Shown: positions 9,910 through 22,538 of the stretch, one piece after another
Numbering within the stretch: position 1 is the first letter of the stretch
Layout of the letters: each line of letters starts with the position of its first letter
NCBI GenBank assembly: GCA_029979305.1
Contig: JAPOHV010000005.1
Location: forward strand, 1 to 32,366
Reading direction: 5' to 3'
DNA: 32,366 nucleotides
DNA from: Mycobacteriaceae bacterium
GTDB taxonomy: Bacteria; Actinomycetota; Actinomycetes; Mycobacteriales; Mycobacteriaceae
Notes under the pieces: generated by a model
Databases searched by the model: none
Seen by the model: only the letters and a program-made list of their open reading frames with translations
Told to the model about the DNA's origin: nothing
Made by a program: the position numbers and the translations under genes

Positions 9910-10404
9910 ATGGCCGAGGTTCGAGTGGTCGGGATTCGAGTCGAACAGCCCGCCAATCAGCCGGTCCTGCTGCTGCGCGAGACCGAGGGCGACCGCTTCC
10001 TGCCCATCTGGATCGGCCAGAACGAGGCGAACGCGATCATCCTCGAACAGCAGGGCGTCGAGCCGCCGCGGCCGCTGACCCATGATCTTTTCCGGGATGT
10101 CATTGCCGCCCTTGGTCATTCGCTCAAGGAAGTTCGCATCGTCGATCTGCAGGAAGGCACGTTCTACGCCGATCTCATCTTCGAACGCGACGTCCGGGTG
10201 TCCGCGCGGCCCTCGGACTCGGTGGCCATCGCGCTGCGGATGGGCGTGCCGATCTTCGTCGAGGAGGCGGTTCTCGACGAAGCCGGCCTGCTGATCCCCG
10301 ACGAGGGGGACGAGGAGGCCGCCGGCGCGGTGCGGGAGGACGAGGTGGAGAAGTTCAAGGAGTTCCTCGACACCATTTCCCCGGACGACTTCAAGGCCAC
10401 CTGA
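9910..10404 (+). CDS. Bifunctional nuclease (BFN/DUF151) domain protein, Rv1829 type
   Basis: 164 aa, the same length as remembered for M. tuberculosis Rv1829. The protein is nearly all one BFN/DUF151 domain. Conserved stretches include LPIWIGQNEANAI, EPPRPLTHDLF and SARPSDSVAIALRMGVPIFV, followed by an acidic C-terminus. Plant BFN proteins have RNase and DNase activity; the mycobacterial protein's activity is not established. It sits between two MerR regulators connected to cell division and growth, which is its usual actinobacterial setting. No signal peptide or membrane segment is visible, so it is expected in the cytosol. Confidence 0.88.
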   Translation: MAEVRVVGIRVEQPANQPVLLLRETEGDRFLPIWIGQNEANAIILEQQGVEPPRPLTHDLFRDVIAALGHSLKEVRIVDLQEGTFYADLIFERDVRVSARPSDSVAIALRMGVPIFVEEAVLDEAGLLIPDEGDEEAAGAVREDEVEKFKEFLDTISPDDFKAT

Positions 10405-10485
10405 GCAGCAACTTCGCCCTGGCCAGATCACGGATGCGTCTCATCTGTGTCTTGTCTGCGCCGACACGCCAATCGGATGCCGGGA

Positions 10486-10502
10486 CCGCCACCGCGTGGC
10501 GG
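10486..10502. other. Perfect 7-bp GC hairpin in the resR upstream region
   Basis: CCGCCAC, a three-base loop, then GTGGCGG. It lies 82 bp after the Rv1829-like stop and has no T-tract. It could be a U-less terminator for the upstream gene or a dyad operator. Confidence 0.35.
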
Positions 10503-10525
10503 CCATACTTCGGGGGCGACCCAAG

Positions 10526-10565
10526 GTTGCGGCAGGGCCGCTGACCCGAACGTTGCGGCAGGGCC
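10526..10565. repeat. Two 14-bp direct repeats upstream of resR
   Basis: GTTGCGGCAGGGCC occurs at 10526-10539 and again at 10552-10565, a 26-bp period. The second copy ends 22 bp before a TATGCT -10 (10588-10593). The arrangement is that of a pair of regulator sites placed at and above the -35 region. Confidence 0.6.
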
Positions 10566-10587
10566 ACAAACGGCCCGTCGGCAGGCG

Positions 10588-10593
10588 TATGCT
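10588..10593 (+). promoter_or_regulatory. Candidate -10 of resR
   Basis: TATGCT lies 60 bp upstream of the GTG start and just downstream of the two direct repeats. It predicts a leader of about 55 nt. Confidence 0.5.
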
Positions 10594-10653
10594 CGAACCA
10601 CTCCGGGCACGGCGCGGGCGGGCGACTGGTTGGAACGGCGAGAGGAAACCATC

Positions 10654-11286
10654 GTGGGCGACGAGCCACGTCAGGAGCAGTTGGACTTCGCTGCGCCCAC
10701 CGCCCGCTTCGAGGAGCCCGCACCCGCGGTGGCCGCCGTCAGCCCCCCCGTGCAGGGCGGCCTGTTCCCGGATGACTCGGTGCCCGACGAACTGGTCGGC
10801 TACCGCGGCCCCAGTGCCTGTCAGATCGCCGGCATCACCTACCGCCAGCTCGACTACTGGGCCCGCACCTCGCTGGTGGTTCCCTCCATCCGCGGTGCGG
10901 CCGGCTCCGGCAGCCAGCGGCTGTACTCGTTCAAGGACATCCTGGTCCTCAAGATCGTCAAACGACTTCTCGATACCGGCATCTCGCTGCACAACATCCG
11001 CGTCGCCGTGGACCATCTGCGCCAGCGCGGCGTGCAGGACCTGGCCAACATCACGCTGTTCTCCGACGGCACCACGGTGTACGAGTGCACCTCCGCCGAG
11101 GAGGTGGTCGACCTGCTGCAGGGCGGCCAGGGCGTTTTCGGCATCGCGGTAAGCGGGGCGATGCGCGAACTGACCGGCGCCATCGCCGACTTCCCGGGTG
11201 AGCGTGCCGACGGCGGCGAGTCGATCGCGGCGCCGGAGGACGAACTGGCCTCGCGGCGCAAGAACCGCGACCGCAAGATCGGCTAG
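10654..11286 (+). CDS. resR: MerR-family regulator ResR/McdR (Rv1830 type)
   Basis: 210 aa. The MerR DNA-binding domain lies at about residues 50-125, with [18 protein letters not shown], the recognition segment [20 protein letters not shown] and the long helix following. The N-terminus is Pro/Ala-rich and the C-terminus basic ([11 protein letters not shown]). In M. tuberculosis Rv1830 affects cell division and growth and is a site of mutations linked to antibiotic resilience. GTG at 10654 is preferred because GAGAGGAAA precedes it and because an upstream in-frame start at 10447 would translate the promoter and repeats. Its stop codon lies within the -10 hexamer of the glycine riboswitch transcript. 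Confidence 0.88.
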   Translation: MGDEPRQEQLDFAAPTARFEEPAPAVAAVSPPVQGGLFPDDSVPDELVGYRGPSACQIAGITYRQLDYWARTSLVVPSIRGAAGSGSQRLYSFKDILVLKIVKRLLDTGISLHNIRVAVDHLRQRGVQDLANITLFSDGTTVYECTSAEEVVDLLQGGQGVFGIAVSGAMRELTGAIADFPGERADGGESIAAPEDELASRRKNRDRKIG

Positions 11287-11289
11287 ACT
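11284..11289 (+). promoter_or_regulatory. -10 of the glycine riboswitch/gcvP transcript, overlapping the resR stop
   Basis: TAGACT matches TAnnnT, and its first three bases are the resR stop codon. It is about 18 bp upstream of aptamer 1, so initiation near 11296 would include the complete riboswitch. Confidence 0.5.
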
Positions 11290-11306
11290 CGACCCCGCAA
11301 CGACGT

Positions 11307-11392
11307 CGCGCGGGAGAGTTCCGCGGCAGCCAGCCGCGGACGCCGAAGGAGCAACACCTCTCCGTCAACCTCTCAGGCCCCCGGACCGCGCG
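11307..11392 (+). ncRNA. Glycine riboswitch, aptamer 1
   Basis: Matches the glycine aptamer consensus: GGGAGAG, a P2-type hairpin (CCGCGG...CCGCGG), GCCGAAGGAGCAA, CTCTCAGGC, then GGAC. The closing P1 stem is a perfect 6 bp, GCGCGG at 11308-11313 with CCGCGC at 11386-11391. It lies in the 267-bp region before gcvP, the expected regulated gene. Confidence 0.93.
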
Positions 11393-11403
11393 AGTTACCG
11401 TTG

Positions 11404-11496
11404 CCTCTGGAAAGCGGTGGCCGGCCCGATCGCCGGGTCACCCGCCGATGGGGAAAGGCGCCCGGCGCTGAATCTCTCAGGCACCCAGGACAGAGG
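11404..11496 (+). ncRNA. Glycine riboswitch, aptamer 2
   Basis: The second aptamer follows aptamer 1 after an 11-nt linker. P1 is CCTCTG (11404-11409) with CAGAGG (11491-11496). The core includes CCGCCGATGGGG, then CTCTCAGGC and GGACAGAGG. The tandem layout is the classic two-aptamer glycine sensor for genes of glycine breakdown. Confidence 0.92.
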
Positions 11497-11507
11497 GAGA
11501 GGACGAA

Positions 11508-11549
11508 CGGCCCCGGACGGGGTCGCGTCCGCCTGAGTCTGGAGTGACT
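11508..11549 (+). promoter_or_regulatory. Possible expression platform of the glycine riboswitch
   Basis: A 7-bp hairpin (11508-11525, CGGCCCC paired with GGGGTCG, one G-U) follows aptamer 2. Further on, AGTC (11536-11539) and GACT (11546-11549) could pair with the gcvP ribosome site GGAG in the loop. There is no T-tract, so control may act through translation or Rho. Tentative. Confidence 0.35.
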
Positions 11550-11553
11550 GAAG

Positions 11554-14391
<2,838 letters not shown>

Positions 14392-14409
14392 CCGGTCCGG
14401 CGGACCCGG
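14392..14409. terminator. Hairpin between convergent gcvP and the VWA gene
   Basis: The whole 19-bp gap between the two stop codons is nearly filled by CCGGTCC, a three-base loop and GGACCCGG: a 7-bp stem with one bulged C. It has no T-tract on either side. It may act as a bidirectional U-less terminator. Confidence 0.45.
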
Positions 14410-14410
14410 C

Positions 14411-16234
14411 TCAGGACAGCATCCGCGAGATCGCGCCGATCAGGTCGGGGGAGTCCGTCCTGGGCACTTCCTGATAGCTGCCGCCGGTGAGTTGTGCCAC
14501 GGCCTCCCAGGTCGGTCGGTCGGGGTCGCCGCCGAGGTCGATGACGTTGACGGCCACCCGCCGGTTCGGGTCGATCGCGTTCCGGAGATAGTCCTGCAGG
14601 CCAGGACCGTCGAGGCTCTGGTCGGTATGCGGGCCCTGGGTGATCACCAGCACCGAGTTCTGTTGTCCCGGGCGGAAATTGTCCAGTGCGTAACCGTAGG
14701 CGGCGCGCAGCGTGGTGAAGGACAGCCCGCCGCCACTGGTCGGAGTCGTCGCCTCGAGTACGCCGGTGATCGCCGCCGACCGGTTCCCATTGCCGGCCGG
14801 GTCGCCGAGCGGTCCGGTCTCGACCGCCGTGCCGCTGTCTACCTTGTTGAACGTCCACAGCCCTACCGCGGCGTTCGGCGGCAGCGCGTTGATCCGGTCG
14901 CGCAGTGCCGCGGTGATGTTGAACAGCCGCGGCCGTCCGCCTTCATCGCCGGTGACGCCCTCATTGAGGACGATGGTGGTGCTCCCGCCGGGCAGCGGGG
15001 TGACCGCCCCGGCCACCGCCGCGCGGGTCGGGTCGTCGCCGACCGGCAGCGGCGTGGTCAGTGCCGGGAAGTCCACGACGTCATTGCCCTCAGGGGTCCC
15101 GGCGTCGGAGTCCGGAACCCGGAAGCCGGCCGCCGCCAGATCTGCCGACTGCTCCGGCTTGCGCAGGAACCGGGCGAACTCACTGGCCGCGGCGACCTGT
15201 TCCTCGGCCAGCCACGGACCCGACAGCAGCACGGTGGGATAGTCGGCGACGGGTACCGGGCCGGTGGGCCGCCAGCCGGCGACCGTGCCGGCGGCGTCCG
15301 GCAGGCCGGCGGCACGGGCGAACAGCTGCTGCTCGGTCATCGCCACTGCATGGACCGGCGATGCGGCGGGCAGGCCCGGTCCGGTCAGCGCCTGCCAGGC
15401 CTGATCGGCGGTGTTGTCGGGCAGACCCGGCTGCCCGGCCAGCAGTGCCGCGACGGCCGGGAGCCCCGCGGTGGGCGGAGTGTTCGGCGGGGCTGACGCG
15501 GTCGCGACCGCCTCGGCGGCCAGGTAGGCGGCGTCGGCGGCGCCGACGGTGGGCAGTGCCAGTCGCAGCGAACCCCAGCCGGGCATATTGCGGCCGTCGA
15601 GGCCGGCCGGGTCGGTCTGCAGGCCGGGCAGCGCGGCCCAGCCGTCCTCGCCGAGGGCCGTCCGGAGCTGGGGACGGACCGCCAGCAGCACCGGCGAGGT
15701 GACCAGCGAGCGGGCGTCGCTGACGATCTGGTTGCCCGCCGCCGCCTGGAGGCGTGCCGACTGAATCGAACTCGCCGGCAGCCACAGTGCGGGCCGCTCA
15801 CCCAGTTCGGCGGGCCAGCTGCCGGTCAGGCCGCCCAGCACGGAATTCGGATCAGCCTTGGTCACAACGACGTTCGCGCACTTGTCGCCGACGGGTGTCG
15901 CCACCGCGTTGAACCGCTCGGCGAAGGTGTCGAGGGTGTCGGCGATGGAGGGATCGGCGACGACGGCCACGTTGGCCGTGCCCTGCAGACACTCGCTCGC
16001 GGCATCGGAGGACCGCCGCGACAGTGCATCGCCGAAGAACTGCCAGAGGATCAATCCGCCGAGCAGCACCACCACGGTGGCGAGGGCGGCGATCACGCCG
16101 AGGCTCACCCCGCGGCGTCCGCCACCCTCCCGGCGCCGTCGGCCCTGCCAGTCGCCGCCGCGCGGAATGCGCCCCGACGGCGGCCCGGCGGGCTCGTCGA
16201 CGGGTTCGCCCGACGGAATGCTGTGCCTGCCCAT
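14411..16234 (-). CDS. Membrane-anchored solute-binding/VWA-like domain protein (Rv1836c type)
   Basis: 607 aa. The N-terminus is polar and basic (about residues 1-42), followed by one transmembrane helix at about 43-66, so the bulk should lie outside the membrane. Residues from about 80 resemble an extracellular solute-binding fold (VAVVADPSIADTLDTF, PALWLPASS). From about residue 415 a von Willebrand A-like domain follows (VGLWTFNKVD, TLRAAYGYALDNF, VLVITQGPHTD). The usual metal-site DxSxS is not seen where the domain begins; the strand reads TTIVLNEGVTGDE. Function is unknown. It starts 14 bp after the glcB stop, so it is probably co-transcribed with malate synthase, as in M. tuberculosis (Rv1836c/Rv1837c). 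It is shorter than the ~677 aa I recall for that orthologue. Confidence 0.8.
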   Translation of the reverse strand: MGRHSIPSGEPVDEPAGPPSGRIPRGGDWQGRRRREGGGRRGVSLGVIAALATVVVLLGGLILWQFFGDALSRRSSDAASECLQGTANVAVVADPSIADTLDTFAERFNAVATPVGDKCANVVVTKADPNSVLGGLTGSWPAELGERPALWLPASSIQSARLQAAAGNQIVSDARSLVTSPVLLAVRPQLRTALGEDGWAALPGLQTDPAGLDGRNMPGWGSLRLALPTVGAADAAYLAAEAVATASAPPNTPPTAGLPAVAALLAGQPGLPDNTADQAWQALTGPGLPAASPVHAVAMTEQQLFARAAGLPDAAGTVAGWRPTGPVPVADYPTVLLSGPWLAEEQVAAASEFARFLRKPEQSADLAAAGFRVPDSDAGTPEGNDVVDFPALTTPLPVGDDPTRAAVAGAVTPLPGGSTTIVLNEGVTGDEGGRPRLFNITAALRDRINALPPNAAVGLWTFNKVDSGTAVETGPLGDPAGNGNRSAAITGVLEATTPTSGGGLSFTTLRAAYGYALDNFRPGQQNSVLVITQGPHTDQSLDGPGLQDYLRNAIDPNRRVAVNVIDLGGDPDRPTWEAVAQLTGGSYQEVPRTDSPDLIGAISRMLS

Positions 16235-16248
16235 GAGCGCCTACCCGC

Positions 16249-18429
16249 CTACCGGCCCAGGCTCGCTTTGTACTCGCGGCGGCGCCGGTGCAGGATCGGC
16301 TCGGTGTAACCGCTGGGCTGTTCGGCTCCGGCCAGGATCAGCTCCTGCGCTGCCGCAAACGCGATGCTGCCCTCCGGGTCGGGCGCCATCGGCCGGTACT
16401 CGGGATCCCCGGCGTTCTGCCCGTCGACCACCGCGGCCATCCGGCGCAGACTGGCCTTCACGTCGTCGGCGGTGATGACGCCGTGGCGCAGCCAGTTGGC
16501 CAGCAACTGGCTGGAGATGCGCAGTGTGGCGCGGTCCTCCATCAGCGCGACGTCGTGGATGTCGGGCACCTTCGAGCAGCCCACCCCGGCGTCGATCCAG
16601 CGCACCACGTAACCCAGGATCGACTGGCAGTTGTTGTCGACCTCCTCGTGGATCTCCTCCGGCGACCACGCCAGGTCACCGCGGGCCAGCGGAATCGTCA
16701 GTAGCGCGTCCAGGCCGGCCCGCGGCCGGCCGGCCAGTTCCCGTTGCACCGCGTCGACGTCGACGTAGTGGTAGTGCATGGCGTGCAGGGTCGCCGCAGT
16801 GGGCGAGGGCACCCATGCGGTGGTGGCGCCGGCGCGGGGCTGAGCGATCTTCTGCTCCACCATGTCGGCCATCAGGTCGGTCATCGCCCACATGCCCTTG
16901 CCGATCTGGGCGCGCCCGGAGAACCCGGTCTCCAGGCCCACGTCGACGTTCTGATCCTCGTAGGCCAGGATCCACGGCTGTGTCTTCATAGCGCCCTTGC
17001 GGATCATCGGTCCGGCTTCCATCGAGGTGTGGATCTCGTCGCCGGTGCGGTCGAGGAACCCGGTGTTGATGAACACCACCCGGTCGGCGGCGGCCTTCAC
17101 GCAGGCCTTGAGGTTCAGCGTGGTGCGCCGCTCCTCGTCCATGATGCCGACCTTGATGGTGTTGGCCGGCAGGCCCAGGACGTCCTCCACCCGGCTGAAC
17201 AGCTCGCAGGTGTAGGCCACCTCGTCGGGGCCGTGCATCTTCGGCTTGACGATGTAGATGGAACCGGTTCGGCTGTTCTGGCCGTCGAGTCCGTGCAGCG
17301 CGATCAGGCTGGTGAACAGCGCGTCCTGGATTCCCTCGTAGACCTCGCGTCCCTCGTCGGGTCCCTCACCGAAGACGATGGCGTCATTGGTCATCAGGTG
17401 GCCGACGTTGCGGACGAACAACAGGCTCCGGCCGGGAAGTGTCAGCTGTGATCCATCCGGCGCGGTGTAGGTGCGGTCGCCGCTGAGCACCCGGGTGAAG
17501 GACTTGCCGCCCTTGCTGACCTCCTCGGTGAGCTCACCGGTGTTCAGGCCCAACCAGTTCCGGTAGCCGAGCACCTTGTCGTCGGCGTCGACCGCGGCGA
17601 CGGAATCCTCGAAGTCCATGATCGTGGTGATCGCGGACTCCAGCACCACATCCTTGATACCGGCCGGATCGGTCGAACCGATGGGGGAGTCGCGGTCGAA
17701 CAGGATCTCGATGTGCAGACCGTGATGGGACAGCAGCACCGACGTGGGGTCGGCCGGGTCGCCGGTGTAGCCGGCCAGCTGCGCGGGGTCGGCCAGACCG
17801 GTCACGTCGCCGTTGATCAGAGCCACCTCCAGGCGGCCGTCCTCGACGAGGAAGCGGGCGGCGTCGCCGTAGCTGGCGTCGACCAGCGGCACCACGTCGT
17901 CGAGGAAACGCCGGGCGTAGCCGATCACCTTGTCGCCGCGCACCTTGTTGTAGCCGCCGCCGCGCTCCGCGCCGCCCTCCTCGCTGATGACGTCGGTCCC
18001 GTACAGGGCGTCGTAGAGCGATCCCCAACGTGCGTTCGCGGCGTTGAGGGCGAATCGGGCGTTGAGGATCGGCACCACCAGCTGCGGTCCGGCCGTCGAG
18101 GTGATCTCCGGGTCCACCCCGGAGGTGGTGATGGTGAAGTCGGCGGGTTCGGGCTGCAGATAGCCGATCTCGGTGAGGAATTTCCGGTAGTCGGCCGCGT
18201 CGAACCCGCCGACCACGCGCTGCCGGTGCCACCGGTCGATCCGGGCCTGTAGATCGTCGCGGCGCGCCAGCAGCTCGTCGTTACGGGGCGTGAGGTCTGC
18301 CACCACCTTGTCCACGCCGGCCCAGAAGCTCTCCGGGTCGACGCCGGTGCCCGGCAGGGCCTCATCGGTGATGAAGTCGTACAGGCTCTGCGCCACCCGC
18401 AGATTGCCAACGACCACACGGTTCGTCAT
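16249..18429 (-). CDS. glcB: Malate synthase G
   Basis: 726 aa cytosolic enzyme condensing glyoxylate with acetyl-CoA to malate, the second step of the glyoxylate shunt. Isoform-G length and motifs are present: [32 protein letters not shown], the active-site region [35 protein letters not shown] and [19 protein letters not shown] near the catalytic Asp. The C-terminus ends at KASLGR, about 15 residues shorter than my recollection of M. tuberculosis GlcB. ATG at 18429 has GGGAGG upstream. A TAGGAT -10 (minus strand, 18469-18474) is plausible. The VWA-domain gene follows in the same unit. Confidence 0.97.
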   Translation of the reverse strand: MTNRVVVGNLRVAQSLYDFITDEALPGTGVDPESFWAGVDKVVADLTPRNDELLARRDDLQARIDRWHRQRVVGGFDAADYRKFLTEIGYLQPEPADFTITTSGVDPEITSTAGPQLVVPILNARFALNAANARWGSLYDALYGTDVISEEGGAERGGGYNKVRGDKVIGYARRFLDDVVPLVDASYGDAARFLVEDGRLEVALINGDVTGLADPAQLAGYTGDPADPTSVLLSHHGLHIEILFDRDSPIGSTDPAGIKDVVLESAITTIMDFEDSVAAVDADDKVLGYRNWLGLNTGELTEEVSKGGKSFTRVLSGDRTYTAPDGSQLTLPGRSLLFVRNVGHLMTNDAIVFGEGPDEGREVYEGIQDALFTSLIALHGLDGQNSRTGSIYIVKPKMHGPDEVAYTCELFSRVEDVLGLPANTIKVGIMDEERRTTLNLKACVKAAADRVVFINTGFLDRTGDEIHTSMEAGPMIRKGAMKTQPWILAYEDQNVDVGLETGFSGRAQIGKGMWAMTDLMADMVEQKIAQPRAGATTAWVPSPTAATLHAMHYHYVDVDAVQRELAGRPRAGLDALLTIPLARGDLAWSPEEIHEEVDNNCQSILGYVVRWIDAGVGCSKVPDIHDVALMEDRATLRISSQLLANWLRHGVITADDVKASLRRMAAVVDGQNAGDPEYRPMAPDPEGSIAFAAAQELILAGAEQPSGYTEPILHRRRREYKASLGR

Positions 18430-18468
18430 CGCGATCCTCCCACGTCATCCCTCTTTCAGGGTGGTCTG

Positions 18469-18474
18469 ATCCTA
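18469..18474 (-). promoter_or_regulatory. Candidate -10 of glcB
   Basis: The minus strand reads TAGGAT, 40-45 bases upstream of the glcB ATG, giving a leader of about 33 nt that contains GGGAGG. No convincing -35 is seen. It is the best hexamer in the 83-bp gap to the upstream CBS gene. Confidence 0.45.
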
Positions 18475-18512
18475 TCGGGCGCCGGTGGCTCGCCCGCCGC
18501 TGCGCCGTACGG

Positions 18513-19565
18513 CTAGTGCCGGTGCGAGTTGTCCCGGACGGTGCCCACCAGGTCCGCGACCAGATCCTCCAGCGTGACCATCCCGCACACCGAGCCGTCG
18601 TCGCCGGTCAGCAGCGCCAGGTGGCTGTTGATATCGCGCATCCGCGACATCGCCTCGGCCAGCGGCAGCGCCGCCGGGAGCCGCGGCAACGGGCGGACCG
18701 CCGAGGCGGCGAGCGCGGCACCGGGATGGTCGACCAGATCGAGGACGTCCTTGATGTGGACGAATCCGATGTAGCCGCCGCCGGTGTCGACAACCGGGAA
18801 GCGGGAGTAGCCGGTGTCGGCCAGCGCCGCCTCGATCGCGGCGACGCTGGGGCCGCTGCCCTCGGCGGCCACGGCCACCGACTTGATCCGGTTCACCGGC
18901 AGCGCGATGTCGCCGACCGCGCGGTCGCGGATCTGCAATGCCCTCGAGAGCCGCATGTGCTCCTCGGGGTCGAGCAGCCCTTCCGAGCGGGACTCGGCGA
19001 TCATCTCGGCGAGTTCCACCATCGAGACGGTGTTCTCCAACTCGGTCTTGGGCTGTACGCCGAGCAGCCGCAGGGTGTTTCGTGCGCACCAGTCGTAGAT
19101 CGCGATCACCGGCCGGGTTGCCCGCACCCACAGTAGGTATGGCGGGACCAGGAGCATCGCGACCTTCTCCGGGCCGGCCAGCGCGATGTTCTTGGGCACC
19201 ATCTCGCCGAGCAGGACGTGCAGGATCACCACGGTGGTGATGGCCACCACGAACGACACCGTGTGCAGCACCGCGTCGGGGACTCCCAGCAGGTCGAAGA
19301 CCGGCTCGAGCAGGTGGGCCACCGCCGGCTCGCCGACCCGGCCCAGGATGATCGAACCGATGGTGATGCCCAACTGGGCGCCGGCCAGCATCACCGCGAG
19401 GTTCTCGCCGGCCCGGATGACCGTGACGGCGCTGCGTTTTCCCTGCTCGGCGAGGGCTTCGAGGCGGTCGCGGCGCGCCGAGATCAGAGCGAACTCGGCG
19501 CCGACGAAGAACGCGTTGGCGGCGATCAGCAGCACGGTGAGGGCCAGGCCGAAGAACTCACCCAT
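18513..19565 (-). CDS. CNNM/CorC-type DUF21-CBS membrane protein, short copy (Rv1841c type)
   Basis: 350 aa. The N-terminal DUF21/CNNM transmembrane domain (about residues 1-180) includes the small-residue helix [20 protein letters not shown] and [21 protein letters not shown] pair of CBS domains follows (about 200-345), with [23 protein letters not shown] in one and [14 protein letters not shown] in the second. The C-terminal CorC_HlyC domain of the longer paralogue is missing. The family is associated with Mg2+/Co2+ handling; the transported ion is not proven here. Its ATG overlaps the stop of the longer CNNM gene by 8 bp, so the two are translationally coupled and may form a heterodimer. 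Confidence 0.88.
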   Translation of the reverse strand: MGEFFGLALTVLLIAANAFFVGAEFALISARRDRLEALAEQGKRSAVTVIRAGENLAVMLAGAQLGITIGSIILGRVGEPAVAHLLEPVFDLLGVPDAVLHTVSFVVAITTVVILHVLLGEMVPKNIALAGPEKVAMLLVPPYLLWVRATRPVIAIYDWCARNTLRLLGVQPKTELENTVSMVELAEMIAESRSEGLLDPEEHMRLSRALQIRDRAVGDIALPVNRIKSVAVAAEGSGPSVAAIEAALADTGYSRFPVVDTGGGYIGFVHIKDVLDLVDHPGAALAASAVRPLPRLPAALPLAEAMSRMRDINSHLALLTGDDGSVCGMVTLEDLVADLVGTVRDNSHRH

Positions 19566-20913
19566 CCCGGGCCTCCGCCTTCGCCGGGAGTCTGACCAGG
19601 TCGAGCAGGTCGATGCGGCGTTCGTCCATCCGAACCACGGTTGCCTGCCACTTCGGCGGGTCGTCGAGGGTGTCGGGTTCGAAGGCGGTGAGTTCCACCG
19701 AGTCGCCGGCGGCGGGGATATGCCCCAGCGCGTTCATCACCAGGCCGCCGATGGTCTCGTAGTCGCCCTCGGCGCCCCGGAAACCCGTTGCGTCAGCCAC
19801 CTCGTCGATCCGCAGTAGACCCGAAACCCGATGTCCCCCGGTGATTTTCATGACCTCGGGATTCAGCGCGTCGTGTTCGTCGCGAATGTCGCCGACGATC
19901 TCCTCGATCAGGTCCTCGCCGGTGACTATGCCGGCGATGCCGCCGTATTCGTCGGCCACCAGAGCGGTGTGCAGCGCGTTGCCGTGGATCTGCTCCATCA
20001 GCGCGTCGCCGTCGAGGGTGGACGGGACCACCGGCACGGTCACTGCCAGTGCCCCGAGTTTGGTGCCCACCCGCCGCGGGTGCGGAATCTCGAAGACCTG
20101 CTTGATATGCACCACCCCGATGGCCTCGTCCAAGTCGCCGCGGGTGACCGGGAAGCGCGAATGGCCGGTCTGGCGAACCTTCGCCAGGAGTTCGGCGACG
20201 GTGTCCTCGGCGTCGAGCGACTCGACCTCTGTCCGCGGGGTCATGAACTCCTCGGCGGTGCGGGCGCCGAACTGCAGCGATCGGTCCACCAGGTCTGCGG
20301 TGGGCTGGTCCAGCGAGCCCTGCTTGGCCGAGGTTCGCACCAGCGACACCAGTTCCTGCGGCGAGCGCGCCGAGCTGAGTTCGTCGGCGGGTTCGATGCC
20401 GAACCGGAGCAGCACCCAGTTGGCGACGGCATTCGTCAGCCTTATCAACGGGGTGACCGCCGCCGAGAAGAGCACCTGCGGGCCGGCCACCACCCTGGCC
20501 GTGGGTAACGGCACGGCGATGGCCAGGTACTGGGCGACCAGTTCGCCGAACACCATCGACACCGAGGTCGCAATGATCAGCGCCACCACCAGTGCCAGCC
20601 CGTCCACCCAGCGCTCCGGGATGCCTACCGCAGCGACCAGCGGCGCAAGTAGCCGGGCGATCACCGGCTCGGCCAGGTATCCGGTGATCAGCGTGGTGAT
20701 CGAGATGCCCACCTGGGCGCCGGAGAGCTGGAACGACAGCGTCCGGTGCGCTTTCTGGACCATCCGGTCGCGGGGCCCGCCGGTGCGGGCGTTGGCGTCG
20801 ACGGTGCTGCGTTCCAGCGCCGTCAGCGAGAACTCCGCGGCCACGAAGACCGCGGTGCCCAGTGTGAGCAGGGCGAACGCCAGCAGGCTCAGCACGACGG
20901 AGAGGGTGCTCAC
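19558..20913 (-). CDS. CNNM/CorC-type DUF21-CBS-CorC membrane protein, long copy (Rv1842c type)
   Basis: 451 aa with the full family layout. An N-terminal DUF21 transmembrane domain contains [17 protein letters not shown] and [20 protein letters not shown]. Two CBS domains follow (about residues 215-340; [40 protein letters not shown]). A C-terminal CorC_HlyC domain (about 355-440) contains [20 protein letters not shown]. Predicted membrane-bound divalent-cation transporter or regulator. The GTG start at 20913 lies 112 bp from the guaB1 stop. A TAGAAT -10 (minus strand, 20998-21003) may serve this gene. It is the first gene of the coupled CNNM pair. Confidence 0.9.
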   Translation of the reverse strand: MSTLSVVLSLLAFALLTLGTAVFVAAEFSLTALERSTVDANARTGGPRDRMVQKAHRTLSFQLSGAQVGISITTLITGYLAEPVIARLLAPLVAAVGIPERWVDGLALVVALIIATSVSMVFGELVAQYLAIAVPLPTARVVAGPQVLFSAAVTPLIRLTNAVANWVLLRFGIEPADELSSARSPQELVSLVRTSAKQGSLDQPTADLVDRSLQFGARTAEEFMTPRTEVESLDAEDTVAELLAKVRQTGHSRFPVTRGDLDEAIGVVHIKQVFEIPHPRRVGTKLGALAVTVPVVPSTLDGDALMEQIHGNALHTALVADEYGGIAGIVTGEDLIEEIVGDIRDEHDALNPEVMKITGGHRVSGLLRIDEVADATGFRGAEGDYETIGGLVMNALGHIPAAGDSVELTAFEPDTLDDPPKWQATVVRMDERRIDLLDLVRLPAKAEARDG

Positions 20914-21025
20914 CCAGTCTCCGCCGGCCGCACCAGAATCCCCTGACCCGGGGCCTGCTGCACGCCGACCCCTTTGCGCTCGTAGAACAGAGGCCTGATT
21001 CTAGCTCCGGCGCGCCGGGGCGGCC

Positions 21026-22477
<1,452 letters not shown>

Positions 22478-22479
22478 CG

Positions 22480-22533
22480 CACGATCAATCCGGTGGGCAC
22501 GATGAATCCGGTGGGCACGATGCATCCGGTGCG
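22480..22533. repeat. Three tandem 18-bp repeats upstream of guaB1
   Basis: Units at 22480-22497, 22498-22515 and 22516-22533 with consensus CACGATSAATCCGGTGGG. Unit 2 differs from unit 1 at one base; unit 3 differs from unit 2 at two. The array starts three bases upstream of the guaB1 -10 and ends five bases before the gnd stop, filling the -35 and upstream region of guaB1. Confidence 0.9.
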
Positions 22534-22538
22534 GAGGC

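Noticed and set aside
11198-11536. Plus-strand 112-codon frame over the end of resR and the riboswitch
   Set aside because: It translates aptamer bases into peptide; the conserved signal is RNA structure, not protein.
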